Source: Nageia nagi
Lineage: Eukaryota > Pinophyta
Assembly (NCBI GenBank): GCA_050084985.1
Contig: JBITNC010000001.1
Coordinates: forward strand, 82,274,001-82,338,000
Direction of reading: 5' to 3'
Length of the DNA: 64,000 nt
The translations under genes and the position numbers were made by a program. Under the pieces are notes generated by a model that had not been told where the DNA came from, ran no database searches, and saw only the letters and a list, made by a program, of their open reading frames with translations. Shown here one piece after another: positions 10,816 to 21,800 of this stretch; position 1 is the first letter of the stretch; every line of letters starts with the position of its first letter.

Positions 10816-11493
10816 TCTTACAGACAAAAGAAAGTTCAATGACATTAATTAAAAAGAAGCATTTCAGAATTTTACCTGAAACCGATCCATATGCACATGT
10901 CACACATAAAGCTAGTTTTTATCCTATGGTAAAACTACATTGTTATGACAAAATGTTGACACAAAGCTGTCTTTAGCCACATTACAACACAATATACTCA
11001 AACGATAACATCAAAATAAAATTGATGCTTACTAAGTAAGCAGAAGAATTCCACAACAACTAAATAAAATTTGAAGCATGCCTATTACTGATTTTAAAAT
11101 AAAATAAAATAAACACATACAGACTTGCAAGCACCATATTAGTTGAAAGAAACTATTTTTCATGCTAAAGTAAAACCAGTGTCTTTACTAAACACTCAGA
11201 AAAAAAACTTCTCTAGTAACATCATGACACTATCGTACTCAAACCTTACCATCTAAATGGAATTCACGCGTACAATATTATACATTAGAGTTGCATAACA
11301 TCTACATCAAACGGATTCATATGTGCTTGTGACATGTTGATCACTGCTCAAAAGATAATATAAAAGGCTTAATGACACCCTATGAGTATTTTGATAAAAC
11401 TAATTCCACCCTGTAGTTGGTAAAGTAACAAAGTTTAACATTCACAAGTCTTTATGACAAAGGAAGCACGTATGATCTAAATAGGCTACTCAC

Positions 11494-12423
11494 CATGTCC
11501 ACAACCGCCTGGCTGGATAGATATTGGAAAACCCCATCACTGGCAATCACAGAGAAGGGATGATTGGTCGTGAGCTGCATCACAAGAACTTCTGGAACCG
11601 CATTCACACCAATATTCTCCGCAATTATGTCCCCTACACTCCTGGTAAATGCAGTACCAGGGTACCTCCCACTGCGGACCCAAAGACGAGGAGGATCCCC
11701 ATCATTGTATTCTTCCCCGTCCCAGCACTGCACATCGGGGTTCTTGAACCCCTCTAGCTGATCCAAAGTCAAAACCCTAGCCCCACATTTCTTAACCCTC
11801 GCACACTCATCCTCCCTGAAGGGAGTCTGATCACTAGAAAGGTCCACCGCCACAATTTCACCGCCCCTTTTCTCGGCAATAACGGCCCTGGAGTCCCCCA
11901 CATTGGCCACATACAAGGTGTCCCCTCTCACCAACACCGTTATGGCCGTGGTGCCGCTCATGGAGTCATCAATACTGGCGTCCACGTGCAGCTGTTCATT
12001 GGTAGCCTTAAAGGCCGAGTGGTAAGCCTGCACGGCATCCGTTTTGAAGTCCTTATCGCGTAGCAGATTCTCAGGAAGATGCTTCTTCACGAACTGCGAG
12101 CACTGCATGCCAAATTCGCCATGGCCGTCGAAGATCCCGAAGAAGTGGTCGTTGGAGTCCTTTCCGAACTGCGTGTGGATGCAAAAGCTGTCCTCGTTCG
12201 CCTTATCCAAGGCCTCCGGGTAATAACCCCGTTGGCAAATGTAAGAGTACTTGAGCTCGAAATTGTAGGCCGGGACACGCGCCTCGCCTTCTCCTTCCTC
12301 GGCGGCGGAGTTGAATGACGGTAGCTTTTCCTCGTCCGCCCACTCCTCTATACTCTGTTCGGCATTGTAAGCGTCTCTCGCACTTTCTCTCCTCCTCTGC
12401 AAATTCGAGAATATGCAGCCCAT
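11494..12423 (-). CDS. Protein phosphatase 2C, exon 1 (most of the catalytic domain)
   Basis: A metal-dependent Ser/Thr phosphatase exon of 930 nt, 310 codons, starting at ATG 12423-12421 and ending at donor ATG|GTGAGT. The N-terminus MGCIFS is a strong N-myristoylation/palmitoylation signal, so the protein is probably membrane-attached. PP2C motifs in order: RGYYPEALDKANEDSF (65-80), FFGIFDGHGEFG (94-105; Asp99 and Gly100 bind the metal), DDSMSGTTA (152-160), VANVGDSRAV (172-181), DQTPFREDE (198-206), GTAFTRSVGD (256-265) and SDGVFQYLSSQAVVD (295-309). No stop or frameshift is present. Sequence and N-terminus look like the PP2C part of the plant PP2C/cyclic-nucleotide-binding/kinase fusion (Arabidopsis At2g20050 type) more than the short PP2C clades; this is from memory. 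It joins exon 2 in phase 0. Confidence 0.92.
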
Positions 12424-13023
12424 TTCCGCCTCTCCTGTCTCGTGTACTACTCAACCGCCCATGCTTCTTCACCTTACTGCCAAGAATTTGAACTTCTCAT
12501 CATTGCCGCGCGCAGCCTTTGAATTATTCAGAGCTTCAACAGTGCTACTGTGCAATTATGCGCTTTTAACCAATGGTTGCGCACAATTTGCAAAGTTCGT
12601 CTTGATTCATTCAAATTCTTGCAGAATTCTCCAAATCTCTACATCTCTAGTAAGCACATCTTCAAAATCACGCATCAATACAAGAAATTTAGCACAAATA
12701 AACCTTTGCAAGTCGATTTTCTCAGCAGTCCAATTATATTCACAGATTCAACAGTGCTACTGTTCATTTATTCGCTTTTAACCAATTCTTACGCAAAGTC
12801 ATTCTTGCTTCACTCAAATTCTAGCTCTCCGCATTCAAAAGTCCACAATTTTCCAAATCTCTACAGCTCTAGAAAGCAAAACTTCAAAATCAAGCATGAA
12901 CACAAGAAATTCAACAAATATATACCTGTGAGAGTCGAATTTTCTCAGCAGTCCCTCAGATTCGAACCTCCGAAATCAACCATACAAATACCAGCCAAAG
13001 AACACCGATTTCACTGCTCATAA
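12424..13023 (-). promoter_or_regulatory. Upstream/5' leader region of the PP2C gene with a tandem duplication
   Basis: Immediately upstream of the PP2C start. Two ~208-bp copies (about 12537-12740 and 12746-12952) share TCAACAGTGCTACTGT, TTATGCGC/TTATTCGC + TTTTAACCAAT, CCAAATCTCTAC, CTTCAAAATCA and ATTTTCTCAGCAGTCC blocks. The CAAT-like and CT-rich blocks are therefore doubled. Open frames on the plus strand here follow the duplication and have no family features. A transcription start cannot be placed. Confidence 0.5.
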
Positions 13024-13555
13024 ACAGCACAATCTCTCAAAACTCGCTCAAATTCTTTCAAACCGGAGAATGATGAAACAGCCACCAAATCGAGAGAAAT
13101 TGAAAAGCCAAAACAGAATGTATGAGCGTTTTTCGCTTCCTCCAACCTCTGCTAAATAAGCCGCCAAAGCATCTCTGCTTACCGTGACATTCACGGATGC
13201 TGCTTGTTAGCAGAAGCTGCAAGCTAGCATATATTCCATAACTATTCTCCTCTCCTGCTTTTGGTGGGTATGTACCTCCTCTCCCTTTCGTTTTGAAGTC
13301 GTGAGAACAATATTCTCCAAAAGCATTATTTAAATGATGGACTTCTATTCGCAATACAAATAAAGTTTAGAAGTGTTGGATTCTAAAAAATGTTAATATA
13401 ATAATGGTATGTTATTTGTTTAGGTATGTTAGATATATAATAATGGTCTATTATTGAAAGGTATTGTTGTAGGTAAGAGAATTTTTAGCAATCATTGATT
13501 ATTAAATATTATCAATCTTTTTAAATTTTTTATTTCAATTTTAATAAGAGGATGA
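13024..13555. other. Spacer between PP2C upstream region and copia relic
   Basis: The minus-strand frame 13058-13354 (98 residues) shows no recognisable domain, and no other feature is supported. Sequence becomes very AT-rich after 13360. Confidence 0.4.
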
Positions 13556-13559
13556 TTAG

Positions 13560-15065
13560 AAATTAAGTAAAGGAATTAGATGAAGTCATAAATAGAATTA
13601 AAAAGTTCAATATTGATGAAGATGGTGATGTTGAGATAGCATAAAGTCATGTCACCTACTTCACAATAATGGTCAAAGAAGATATATAGCCTTATTCATT
13701 TTACAAAGTAAAAAAAAAAAAAGATTTGTAGTAATCCCATGAAAAAAGAGATCAACTCCATAGAAAAAAATTATTCTTAACAACTTTGTAAATTGCCTAA
13801 GGGTAAAAAGGTTGAGGATAAAAAATGTGTTTTAAGACTAAGCATAAAAGCAATGGAAGCGTTGAAAAATACAAGTCTAGGACAGTAGCAAGAGGTTTAA
13901 CACCAAAAAAAAAGGCATTTACTATGAAAAGACCTTTGCACTTATGGCTAGGATGCGGACCATCCATATGATTCTACTTATAGCAACCCATAGATGATGA
14001 AAGATTCACTAAATGGATGTGAAATAAACATTAATGAATGGGTACATTAAATAAGAAATCTATATAGCACAATCTAAAGATTTTGAAGTGAAAGGGAAAA
14101 AGATATTTGTTTACTAAATAAAGAAGGCCATGTGTAGTCTTAAGCAAGCATCTAAAGCATGGTATGAGAAGATAGATAATTCATTCTTGAAGAAAGGGTT
14201 AGTGAGGAGTAAGAGTGAGCGCACACTCAATGTCAAAAGAGAAGGTCATGACATCTAGCTTTTGAGATTATACATAGATGATTTGATCTACATCAAAAGC
14301 TCTCTCCAATAATGAATAATCAATTCGAAAAGTTCATGATGAAAGAGTTTATGATGAAGAACCTCATATTGATAAGTTATTTCATGGGCATGGAAGTGCA
14401 CTAATGGGATTTTTATTAGGAAACAAAAATATGTGAAAGATATGGTCAAAAAATTCTACATATAAACTTACAAGCATGCCCCTATAATACAAGTTCAAGG
14501 AGTTATTTTGTACAAGGATGATGAGGCTAAAAAATTAAATAAAACTCACTTTTATAACCCAATTGGATGCCTTGCCATCTTGGCTACTAAAAGACCAGAT
14601 ATTACAAATTTGATGAGAGTGACCAAATATTGCATATTCATTAAGTTTAATTAGTGAGTTGATTTATGGTTAAACCTTGCATAATTAATGAGTTTAGTGA
14701 GCACATTTATGGTTGATCCTTATGAGCTCCATTTGCAGGTAGTGAAATGGATATTTAGGTATATGAGAAATACTTTGGAGTTTGAGATTAAGCACTCTTA
14801 TGATTCTAATTTTTTATTAATTCAATGGATGGTTTATGATTAGGAAGAGAGTTTGTACAATACAAAATTAACTTCTAGTAATTATTTCTTTGAAGTACGA
14901 TTTGGTCAATTGAAGCTAATTATGTCACTATCTTAAACAAAGGTAGAGTATATGGTAGCTATAACAACAACTACTCAAGCCTTGCAAGTTGGATTCTCAT
15001 GGATTGTTATTAATTCCCACATCATCATAATTGGTATCATTCCAAAAAATTCATCATTTAGGGTG
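13560..15065 (+). pseudogene. Old Ty1/copia pol relic (RT to RNase H)
   Basis: Fragmentary translations follow copia pol order: VFKTKHKSNGSVEKYKSRTV (start of RT) near 13825, CSLKQASKAWYEKIDNSFLK near 14130-14190, LLRLYIDDLIYIKSS near 14260-14300 (the usual YVDD is YIDD), YVKDMVKKFYI, then LAILATKRPDITNLM, VVKWIFRYMRNTLEFEI and a degraded TKVEYMVAITTTTQA RNase H block near 14940. Many stops and deletions. The intact copia element at 15071 inserted just beyond its readable end. It is dead sequence. Confidence 0.8.
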
Positions 15066-15070
15066 GTTAT
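15066..15070 (+). repeat. Target-site duplication GTTAT (left)
   Basis: GTTAT precedes the 5' LTR and is repeated exactly at 24097-24101 after the 3' LTR, fixing the ends of the copia element. Confidence 0.95.
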
Positions 15071-15541
15071 TGTTAGAATTTGTAATGAAATATTGTGAAT
15101 ATCTAGACTCCTTGTAAATTCAATTAATCACTTAAGGGTATGTAGATACCTTAAGTGATTAATAGAATTCTTTAATATGTAGACTTTGACTTTACCAAAG
15201 TGGGTAGTTGGTAGGTTGAAGTTTGGTGATAAATTTAATGTAACCCTAACCTTACCCTTGGGTTAAAGGAAGGTTAGGGAGGTGCTCTCAACCTATAAAT
15301 AGAGGGCCTCTCCTCATGTAAATATATCTAAGTTTTGAGTAAGATTACTCTACTTGGTTGTGTAGGAGAGAGCTAGAGAATAGTTGTAAGAGAGACATAG
15401 ATTTGAGAATAAGAGAACTAGTTGTGGATGTACTCCCAAGGAGGGAGGAACCACATTATATTGATGTGTTATCTTGTGTACATTTGAGTTTCCTAGTTTA
15501 AGGTCCTAAAGGATTTGTTTAGATCTAGTTCAAATCCTTCA
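15071..15541 (+). repeat. 5' LTR of the copia element
   Basis: 471 bp, begins TGTTAGAATT, ends AAATCCTTCA. Contains a TATA box TATAAATA at 15294-15301, preceded by TTACCCTTGGGTTAAAGG, a small inverted repeat. A CTTAAG-centred inverted repeat lies at about 15130-15163. Confidence 0.95.
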
Positions 15542-15543
15542 AT

Positions 15544-15555
15544 TGGTATCAGAGC
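15544..15555 (+). other. Primer binding site (initiator Met tRNA type)
   Basis: TGGTATCAGAGC two bases after the 5' LTR is the classic copia primer binding site, complementary to the 3' end of initiator methionine tRNA. Confidence 0.9.
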
Positions 15556-16007
15556 CACGTTGAGGAAGCTCTTTTGGTGTGGAAGCTACATCTTGGAAGT
15601 GCTTCATCCTTCTCAACTTTGGAGATCTTCATTCTTCATTGTGAGGTAAAAGGTTTGCAAAGGTATAACCTTCTATCCTTCTTTAACAAAGTTCATTATG
15701 ATACTAATCTTTTGTATGATTATGCTAGCTCAATGTCTTAGCAATACCATAATATATTTTTGCTATTCTCTTCTTACTAACAAACTTTTATGTTAGTAAT
15801 CTATTTTTAATGTACAAAGAAAATGTTTTTTCTTTTGAGCAAAAATATATTATGCTAGCATCTTATTGAAAAGATTTTTTACAATAGTCTTTTGTGAACA
15901 ATATCAAAAAAGGAGGAAGGTGCAATTTTTTTTTTACATATTTTATTGTTGAAATAAAGAGGAGGACAATTTTTTAAGAGGCACAATAATATATGCTAAG
16001 GCTCAAT

Positions 16008-16010
16008 CTA

Positions 16011-16049
<39 letters not shown>

Positions 16050-16095
16050 TTTTGGTTAAACATAATCAAAAATATATATCTATATATATATATAT
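16008..16095. repeat. AT microsatellite in the copia leader
   Basis: Two long (TA)n tracts, about 16008-16046 and 16076-16097, separated by a TTTCTTTTTGG-type spacer. Confidence 0.8.
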
Positions 16096-16364
16096 TTTAT
16101 TTTGTTTACAATAATCCAAACTCAATTATCTATATATATTTTTAGTGTCAATAAAAAATATATATTTTTAAATCTATTTAAACTATAACTAAAAAATATA
16201 TGTATATTTTGTTTTATAGTTTAAATTCGTTTACAATATAAAGGGCAAATCAATAAATTTATTATGGTCACGATAAATAAATTAAAACCATATAAATTTA
16301 TTAAAACCTGGGGCGGGCACTTTATTATGTCACTAATAAAAATTAATTCGAATACTTTTGGGGG

Positions 16365-17116
16365 GGTCACGTTACGTGGGAAGCGCCTCTGGTGGCTCTT
16401 CTCGACCTCCACGCGCGCGACCTCCTCCACCACCACGCGTGCCACACTCCTCCTCTGCCTCTCCCACGCGACGCTGCTCCTTGGCCTGCACATGCTCGCG
16501 GGCTATGCACCAACGACGTCTGCAAGCGCTTCAGTCCCACCACATGCCTTTCGACCAGACGGCTTGGACCTTGCCAATCACCAGAGAGGGAGGGATAGAG
16601 CCAATGCCCAACGAAACATCTTTAGTCGCAGCATGATGCAGCCTTGTTTCATGGCCTGCGCTGATCGCAGGAAATGCCTCCTCGACCTGAAGTCGTAGGA
16701 TATCCTTCTTTGCTCAGATGCATGGTGCAGCCATCGTTTCATGGACTGCAATGTTCGCAGGGTTTGCATAAACCGGCTACATCACGAGGCTTCTCCCGTT
16801 GTTTACCACGATGCATGGTGCAGACAGCGCTTCGTGGACTACTACTCCTCGCCGGATCTGCCCACGACCCTGGCAGCCTCGAGACAGCCTCCTTCGCTCT
16901 TTGCAACTCGTCCTCCTATATTACCTGCGATCATGCACTCTAATGCTCGCAACTTACCTGGTCACCCACGCGGCCTCCGCCCGCCACTACTCATGCGCCC
17001 TCCACCTACGTGGCTTCCTTACCGCCTTGGTCTCCCTGCCACCCCTGTCCAGCTTCTCCACCACCCTGAGGCTTCCACTTGGCTCCTTCCCATTTTGTTT
17101 TTCAACTTTAGTTGTT
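16365..17116 (+). other. GC-rich block inside the copia leader
   Basis: About 750 bp of CG-dinucleotide-rich, C-rich sequence sharply bounded by AT-rich leader. Overlapping open frames in all plus frames (16264-16698, 16358-16636, 16741-17118, 16799-17125) are a by-product of composition; none has a recognisable domain. The words GCATGATGCAGCC/GCATGGTGCAG plus TTTCATGG-CTGC recur near 16630, 16715 and 16812, hinting at three degraded repeats. It may be a captured host fragment or a structured leader domain. Confidence 0.55.
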
Positions 17117-17520
17117 GAGCCTTAATTTTTTACCCACTACATATTTGATTTGATTTTTTTTTTTCACCCAACAAGGGGGCGTCATATTTTCCAACTACAA
17201 AGCATTTAATTTTTTTGACTTAGGAGTATTTTTTTACTTAAGGTAGACCAAGCATTAAAATGCATTAAAACTAAGGCCAGGGTCTCCTATTCCAACTTCC
17301 AAGTCCATTGCTCCCCTTAAATGCACTTAGGAGTCCTTAGACTCTTTCTAATCTTCTACTCCCCATTGCATGTTTAATTTAAGTGCAAATGCCATCTCTA
17401 AGCATAGTTAAAAGGGATAAAACTTTAAGTAAAAAGGGGGGACCTTGGTATAATTTTTTTTTACTTACATTTTATCTAGATGTTGCATATGATGCATATA
17501 TCTTATTTGAAGAATAAAAC

Positions 17521-18064
17521 ATGCTTAGGACTTAAATTTTTAATGCATGATGCATGCTTACTTAAATTTTAAGTCATGATAGAATGCATGTTATAAGTAT
17601 GCTTAGGACTTAAATTTTTAATGCATGATGCATGCTTACTTAAATTTTAAGTCATGATAGAATGCATGTTATAAGTATGCTTGGGACTTAAATTTTTAAT
17701 GCATGATGCATGCTTACTTAAATTTTAAGTCATGATAGAATGCATGTTATAAGTATGCTTAGGACTTAAATTTTTAATGCATGATGCATGCTTACTTAAA
17801 TTTTAAGTCATGATAGAATGCATGTTATAAGTATGCTTAGGACTTAAATTTTTAATGCATGATGCATGCTTACTTAAATTTTAAGTCATGATAGAATGCA
17901 TGTTATAAGTATGCTTAGGACTTAAATTTTTAATGCATGATGCATGCTTACTTAAATTTTAAGTCATGATAGAATGCATGTTATAAGTATGCTTAGGACT
18001 TAAATTTTTAATGCATGATGCATGCTTACTTAAATTTTTAAGTCATGATACAATGCATGTTATG
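17521..18064 (+). repeat. Seven tandem 78-bp repeats in the copia leader
   Basis: Units begin ATGCTTAGGACTTAAA at 17521, 17599, 17677, 17755, 17833, 17911 and 17989. Copies are nearly identical (one G for A in copy 3, a few changes in the last). Each holds the palindromic ATGCAT-G-ATGCAT and a near-palindrome ACTTAAATTTTAAGT. Confidence 0.95.
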
Positions 18065-18867
18065 AATTAAATACTAAGTAGGACTTAGTTCTTTGTTTAA
18101 TTCATTAAGTGCTTGAATAAAGTGAGAAAAATATGAACAATGTAAAAGTCCTTTAGGGGTTAGAACAAAACCCATTGGACTCAATTTTTTGGCCTCTTAA
18201 GGTTTCAAATTCGTGTGGATGGAGTATTTTTCACCTTACTTTATATTTTTTGCACATTTGCTTATACTTGCAATACGCAAAAATTTGAAAAGTAACCCCT
18301 AAAATGAATACATCCGCACGTATTTTCCACAACATGACTTGTTTGGGGAGCCATGAGGTGAGGATAGGGCAGACTGGAGCCCTTTTAGTCCGAAGAACCA
18401 AGTGGTGGTAAGTCCGTCTTAATTGCCCCTAAGACCTCTATTGGATTGGACATAACTCTATTAGGTGGACAGGCATGTGTGTAGTGATACCACATGTCCG
18501 CACGTCCATTCAAGGACTATCCTAATAACCTAGGAGGAAAACTGAAACCCTTAATCAAGATAATTAAAATGGCTGGTTCAAGATACGTCGGATCCTTGGA
18601 AAATAGTAGGTACTTCTCCTTGTGAGAGTATATCACTGACCAAGGTGAACTGGTTGAGGACTGGTAGTACCTGGGCTCCACCTTGCGGGCATCCAGGTGA
18701 AGGTCTAATTCTATACAAGAAAACAACCCCAACTTTATCCTTCTATGGATCATGGTTAATGAGTTTACACATGTGGGACATGTTTGCTTATTAGATGTTT
18801 TATATGTATAGATGGAAAAATTGTAAAAGTTTACATTCTTATTGCATATTTATTATTTTTTGTAGCA

Positions 18868-21800
18868 ATGGTTGAAACCTTCGTTCCCAAGCACATACTC
18901 GATGGTTCCAACTTTGGAATATGGGAACCTCGTATGAAAGCCGAGTTACAAGCAAGAAAGCTGTGGCAGACAGTTAGTGAAGATGCGGTTGCTCCTACCG
19001 ATGAGAAGGCTCTTGAAGTATACAACTCAAAGAATAAGTTAGCAACTTCTATGATTTACCGTGCAGTTTCAGATGATGTCCTTCTCATGATTTCTTCATC
19101 AACTTCAGCAAAGGAAGCTTGGGATAGGTTAAAGAAAATCTACCTTGGGTCCAAATTTTCAAGGAGGTTTACCATTCTACAAAAGTTGTTGCAGTATCGA
19201 CAAAGCGAAGATGAAAGTGCCTCCATCTACTTAAACAAAATCATTGACCTCAGGACACAACTGGTTGGTTGTGGGTGCAACTGGATCAATGATGAGTTCA
19301 TGGTCTTCATCATTCTACAAAGCCTTACTACAAAGTTCAGCAACTTTGTCACAGTTATGGAAACAAGGCTCGATGATGAAGAAGATGTCATCTCACTTGA
19401 TAACCTTTCAAGACTTCTTCTAAAGCATGAGGAAACTTTGAACAAGAAAATGTTGAACCTTTCTCCAAAGGACCATAGCATTGCTCTAGGAGCAACCAAA
19501 ACTCCTTTCAAGAAAAAGTTCAAACATTACAAATTCAAAGACAACAAGTCCTCATCTACCTTCAAGAAGTATGACAAAAAGGGCAACAACAACAACAATC
19601 ATGGCAATTACAGGCACAGAAATGATAAAGCAGGATCCAGCAATCCAACACCTCAGGAAAAGTTTGATGGGAATTGTAACTTCTGTGGCATCTTTGGGCA
19701 CAAAGAGTATGATTGTCGCAAAAAGAAATTTGCTCAAAAAGGAAAGGGAAATGCAAATATGAGAAATTTCAATAATAAAAAGAAGAACAAGCATGCTGCT
19801 TCTGTTGCCTACTACTCAATGACTCAAACTATTTCAAATGATTGGATTGTTGATACAGGATGCACTAATCACATGTGTTATGAAAAAGATAAGTTTGAAA
19901 ACTTTCATAAGTACAAAAAGGATGCAGTTGTGATAGGTGATAATACAGTCCTTGATGTTCACGGAATAGGAAGTGTGAAGATTCATGGAAAGACTCTTGA
20001 TAATGTCTTTTATGTGCCTAAACTAAGGATGAATCTCATCTCCGTGATTCAACTTACAAGGAAAGGATGCTCATTTGAGTTTACCTCACACTCTTGGTGT
20101 GTTAAGAAAGGACTTGCCACTTTGATGAAAGGATCAGTAAAGAATGACCTTTATATTGTGGATCAAGTACCTTCAAAGATTTGTCTTGCTACAAATGTTT
20201 ATTCAAAAGGTAATCTTTGGCATCAACGATTAGGACACCTTAACCACAAGAGTATTCAAGCCATGAAAACTCAAGAACTTGTGGAAGGTTTACCTAATAT
20301 TTCACCCACAGTTGGTCTTTGTGAAAGGTGCATTCTAGGAAAGATGCATAGACAAAAGTTTGAAAAAGATAAGGCAACTCGGGCTTCTTGTCCTCTTCAA
20401 CTTGTGCATTCAGATTTGATGGGTCCTTTTCAGACTAAGTCACTAGGTGGAGCTTCTTATGTTCTGACCTTCATTGATGACTTCAGTAGGATGACATTTG
20501 GTTATCTACTTGAGCACAAGGATCAAACTTTTGACAGGTTTCAAGACTTCAAGGCACTTGTTGAAAATCAAACTGATTTTAAGATCAAAATGCTGAGATC
20601 TGACAATGGGGGTGAATATACTAGCAATGAGTTTAACAACTTTTGTGTTAAACACGGGATTAAGCGACAATTCACAATCCCTTACACCCCTCAGTAAAAT
20701 GGAGTTGCTGAAAGGAAGAATCGCACGATTATGGAAATGGCAAGATGCATGTTGGGTAACCTTCCTAGTTTCTTATGGGGCGAAGCTGTTCACACTGCTA
20801 TTCACACCCTAAATAGGTGTCCTACTAAGGCAGTTGAAGGTAAAACTCCATATGAAGCATGGACAGGAAAGAAACCTAACCTCTCACACTTCAGGGTCTT
20901 CGGTTGTGATGCATTTGCCTTTGTTACCTCAGAGAAAAGAAAGAAGCTAGATAAACGATCAGAAAAATGCATCTTTGTGGGGTATGATAATCAGCATAGA
21001 GGTTACATGCTCTACTCTTCATCCCATAAAATAGTCTTTGTGTCTAGGGATGTTAAGTTTAATGAACTTTCTGAGGATACGACCTCTCATGCTAAAGTGT
21101 CTGATACAGATGATTCTTCGCCTGCACCTAACTGGTTGGATGAGCATGTAGAGAAGTCACCACAAGAGCAAAATTCTCCAGCACAGAGAATTACAAGAAG
21201 TATGACCTTGAATAAATCCTTATTTGCCAAAATTGATAATATGCATGAGCCATCAACCTTCAAAGAAGCTTCCAAGCAAGAGTGTTGGATGGAAGCTATG
21301 AAAGTTGAGTATGAGGCTCTCATGAAAAATGAAACTTGGGATTTGGTTCCTTATCCCAATGAGAAAAATATGATTGGCAATAAATGGATATACAAGGTCA
21401 AGTACAATTCTGATGGAAAAATTGAAAAATACAAGGCAAGGTTAGTAGCCAAAGGATTCGCTCAGAAATATGGTATTGATTATGAGGAAACCTTTGCTCC
21501 TGTAGCCAAGATGCCTACTGTCAGAATAATTCTTGCTCTTTCTGCAGCTCAAGGATGGAAATCTTTTCAACTTGATGTCAAAAGTGCATTTCTCAATGGT
21601 GACTTAGATGTTGAAATCTACATGAATCAACCAGAAGGATTTATTCTAGAAGGAAAAGAGTCTCTTGTGTGCAAACTAAAGAAGTCTTTGTATGGACTTA
21701 AGCAAGCACCTAGAGCATGGTACAAGGAAATTTCAGGATTCTTTGCAGATATTGGTTTTTCCAAGTGCTTCTCAGATTCAGATCTATATGTACTCAATCA

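Larger units (their letters stand above)
8930..11350. repeat. Diverged ~180-bp tandem array
   Basis: The motif CATATGTGCTTGTGACATGC followed by TGAGAAACTAGTTTTAATCC and TATGGTAAAAC recurs near 8940, 9125, 9303, 9438, 9625, 9826, 10011, 10890, 11115 and 11320. Spacing is about 178, 178, 135, 187, 201 and 185 bp for the first block. Each unit also holds a CACAACATCTACAT-like block. A gap at about 10110-10860 is filled by a LINE fragment and other sequence. Units have diverged considerably, so the array is old. Confidence 0.75.
6722..11493 (-). other. 4.8-kb intron 1 of the PP2C gene, filled with repeats
   Basis: Bounded by donor ATG|GTGAGT at 11494/11493 and acceptor TGCAG|GTT at 6722/6721, both phase 0. 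It contains a GGGAAC-rich duplication (7200-7610), a hAT fragment (7730-7985), an unknown coding-like fragment (8640-8815), a ~180-bp tandem array (8930-11350) and a LINE RNase H piece (10110-10340). Long repeat-filled introns are typical of very large plant genomes. Confidence 0.8.

Noticed and set aside
12413-13023. Plus-strand frames of 122 and 157 codons upstream of PP2C
   Set aside because: They are internally duplicated exactly as the DNA is, with no domain and AT-driven composition.
13058-13354. 98-codon minus frame
   Set aside because: No recognisable domain, no partner exons, and chance is sufficient. It could not be linked to PP2C because it lies upstream of its start.
16264-17125. 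Several overlapping GC-rich frames in the copia leader as a possible extra gene
   Set aside because: All three plus frames and a minus frame are open together, as expected from the lack of AT-rich stops. None shows a domain or a preferred codon pattern.
17521-18064. CRISPR-like array
   Set aside because: Repeats are directly adjacent with no unique spacers, lie inside a retrotransposon leader, and the genome is eukaryotic.
18784-18867. Upstream extension of the copia polyprotein
   Set aside because: It begins at TTG, is hydrophobic and unlike gag. The first ATG (18868) gives MVETF, which looks like a normal copia gag start.
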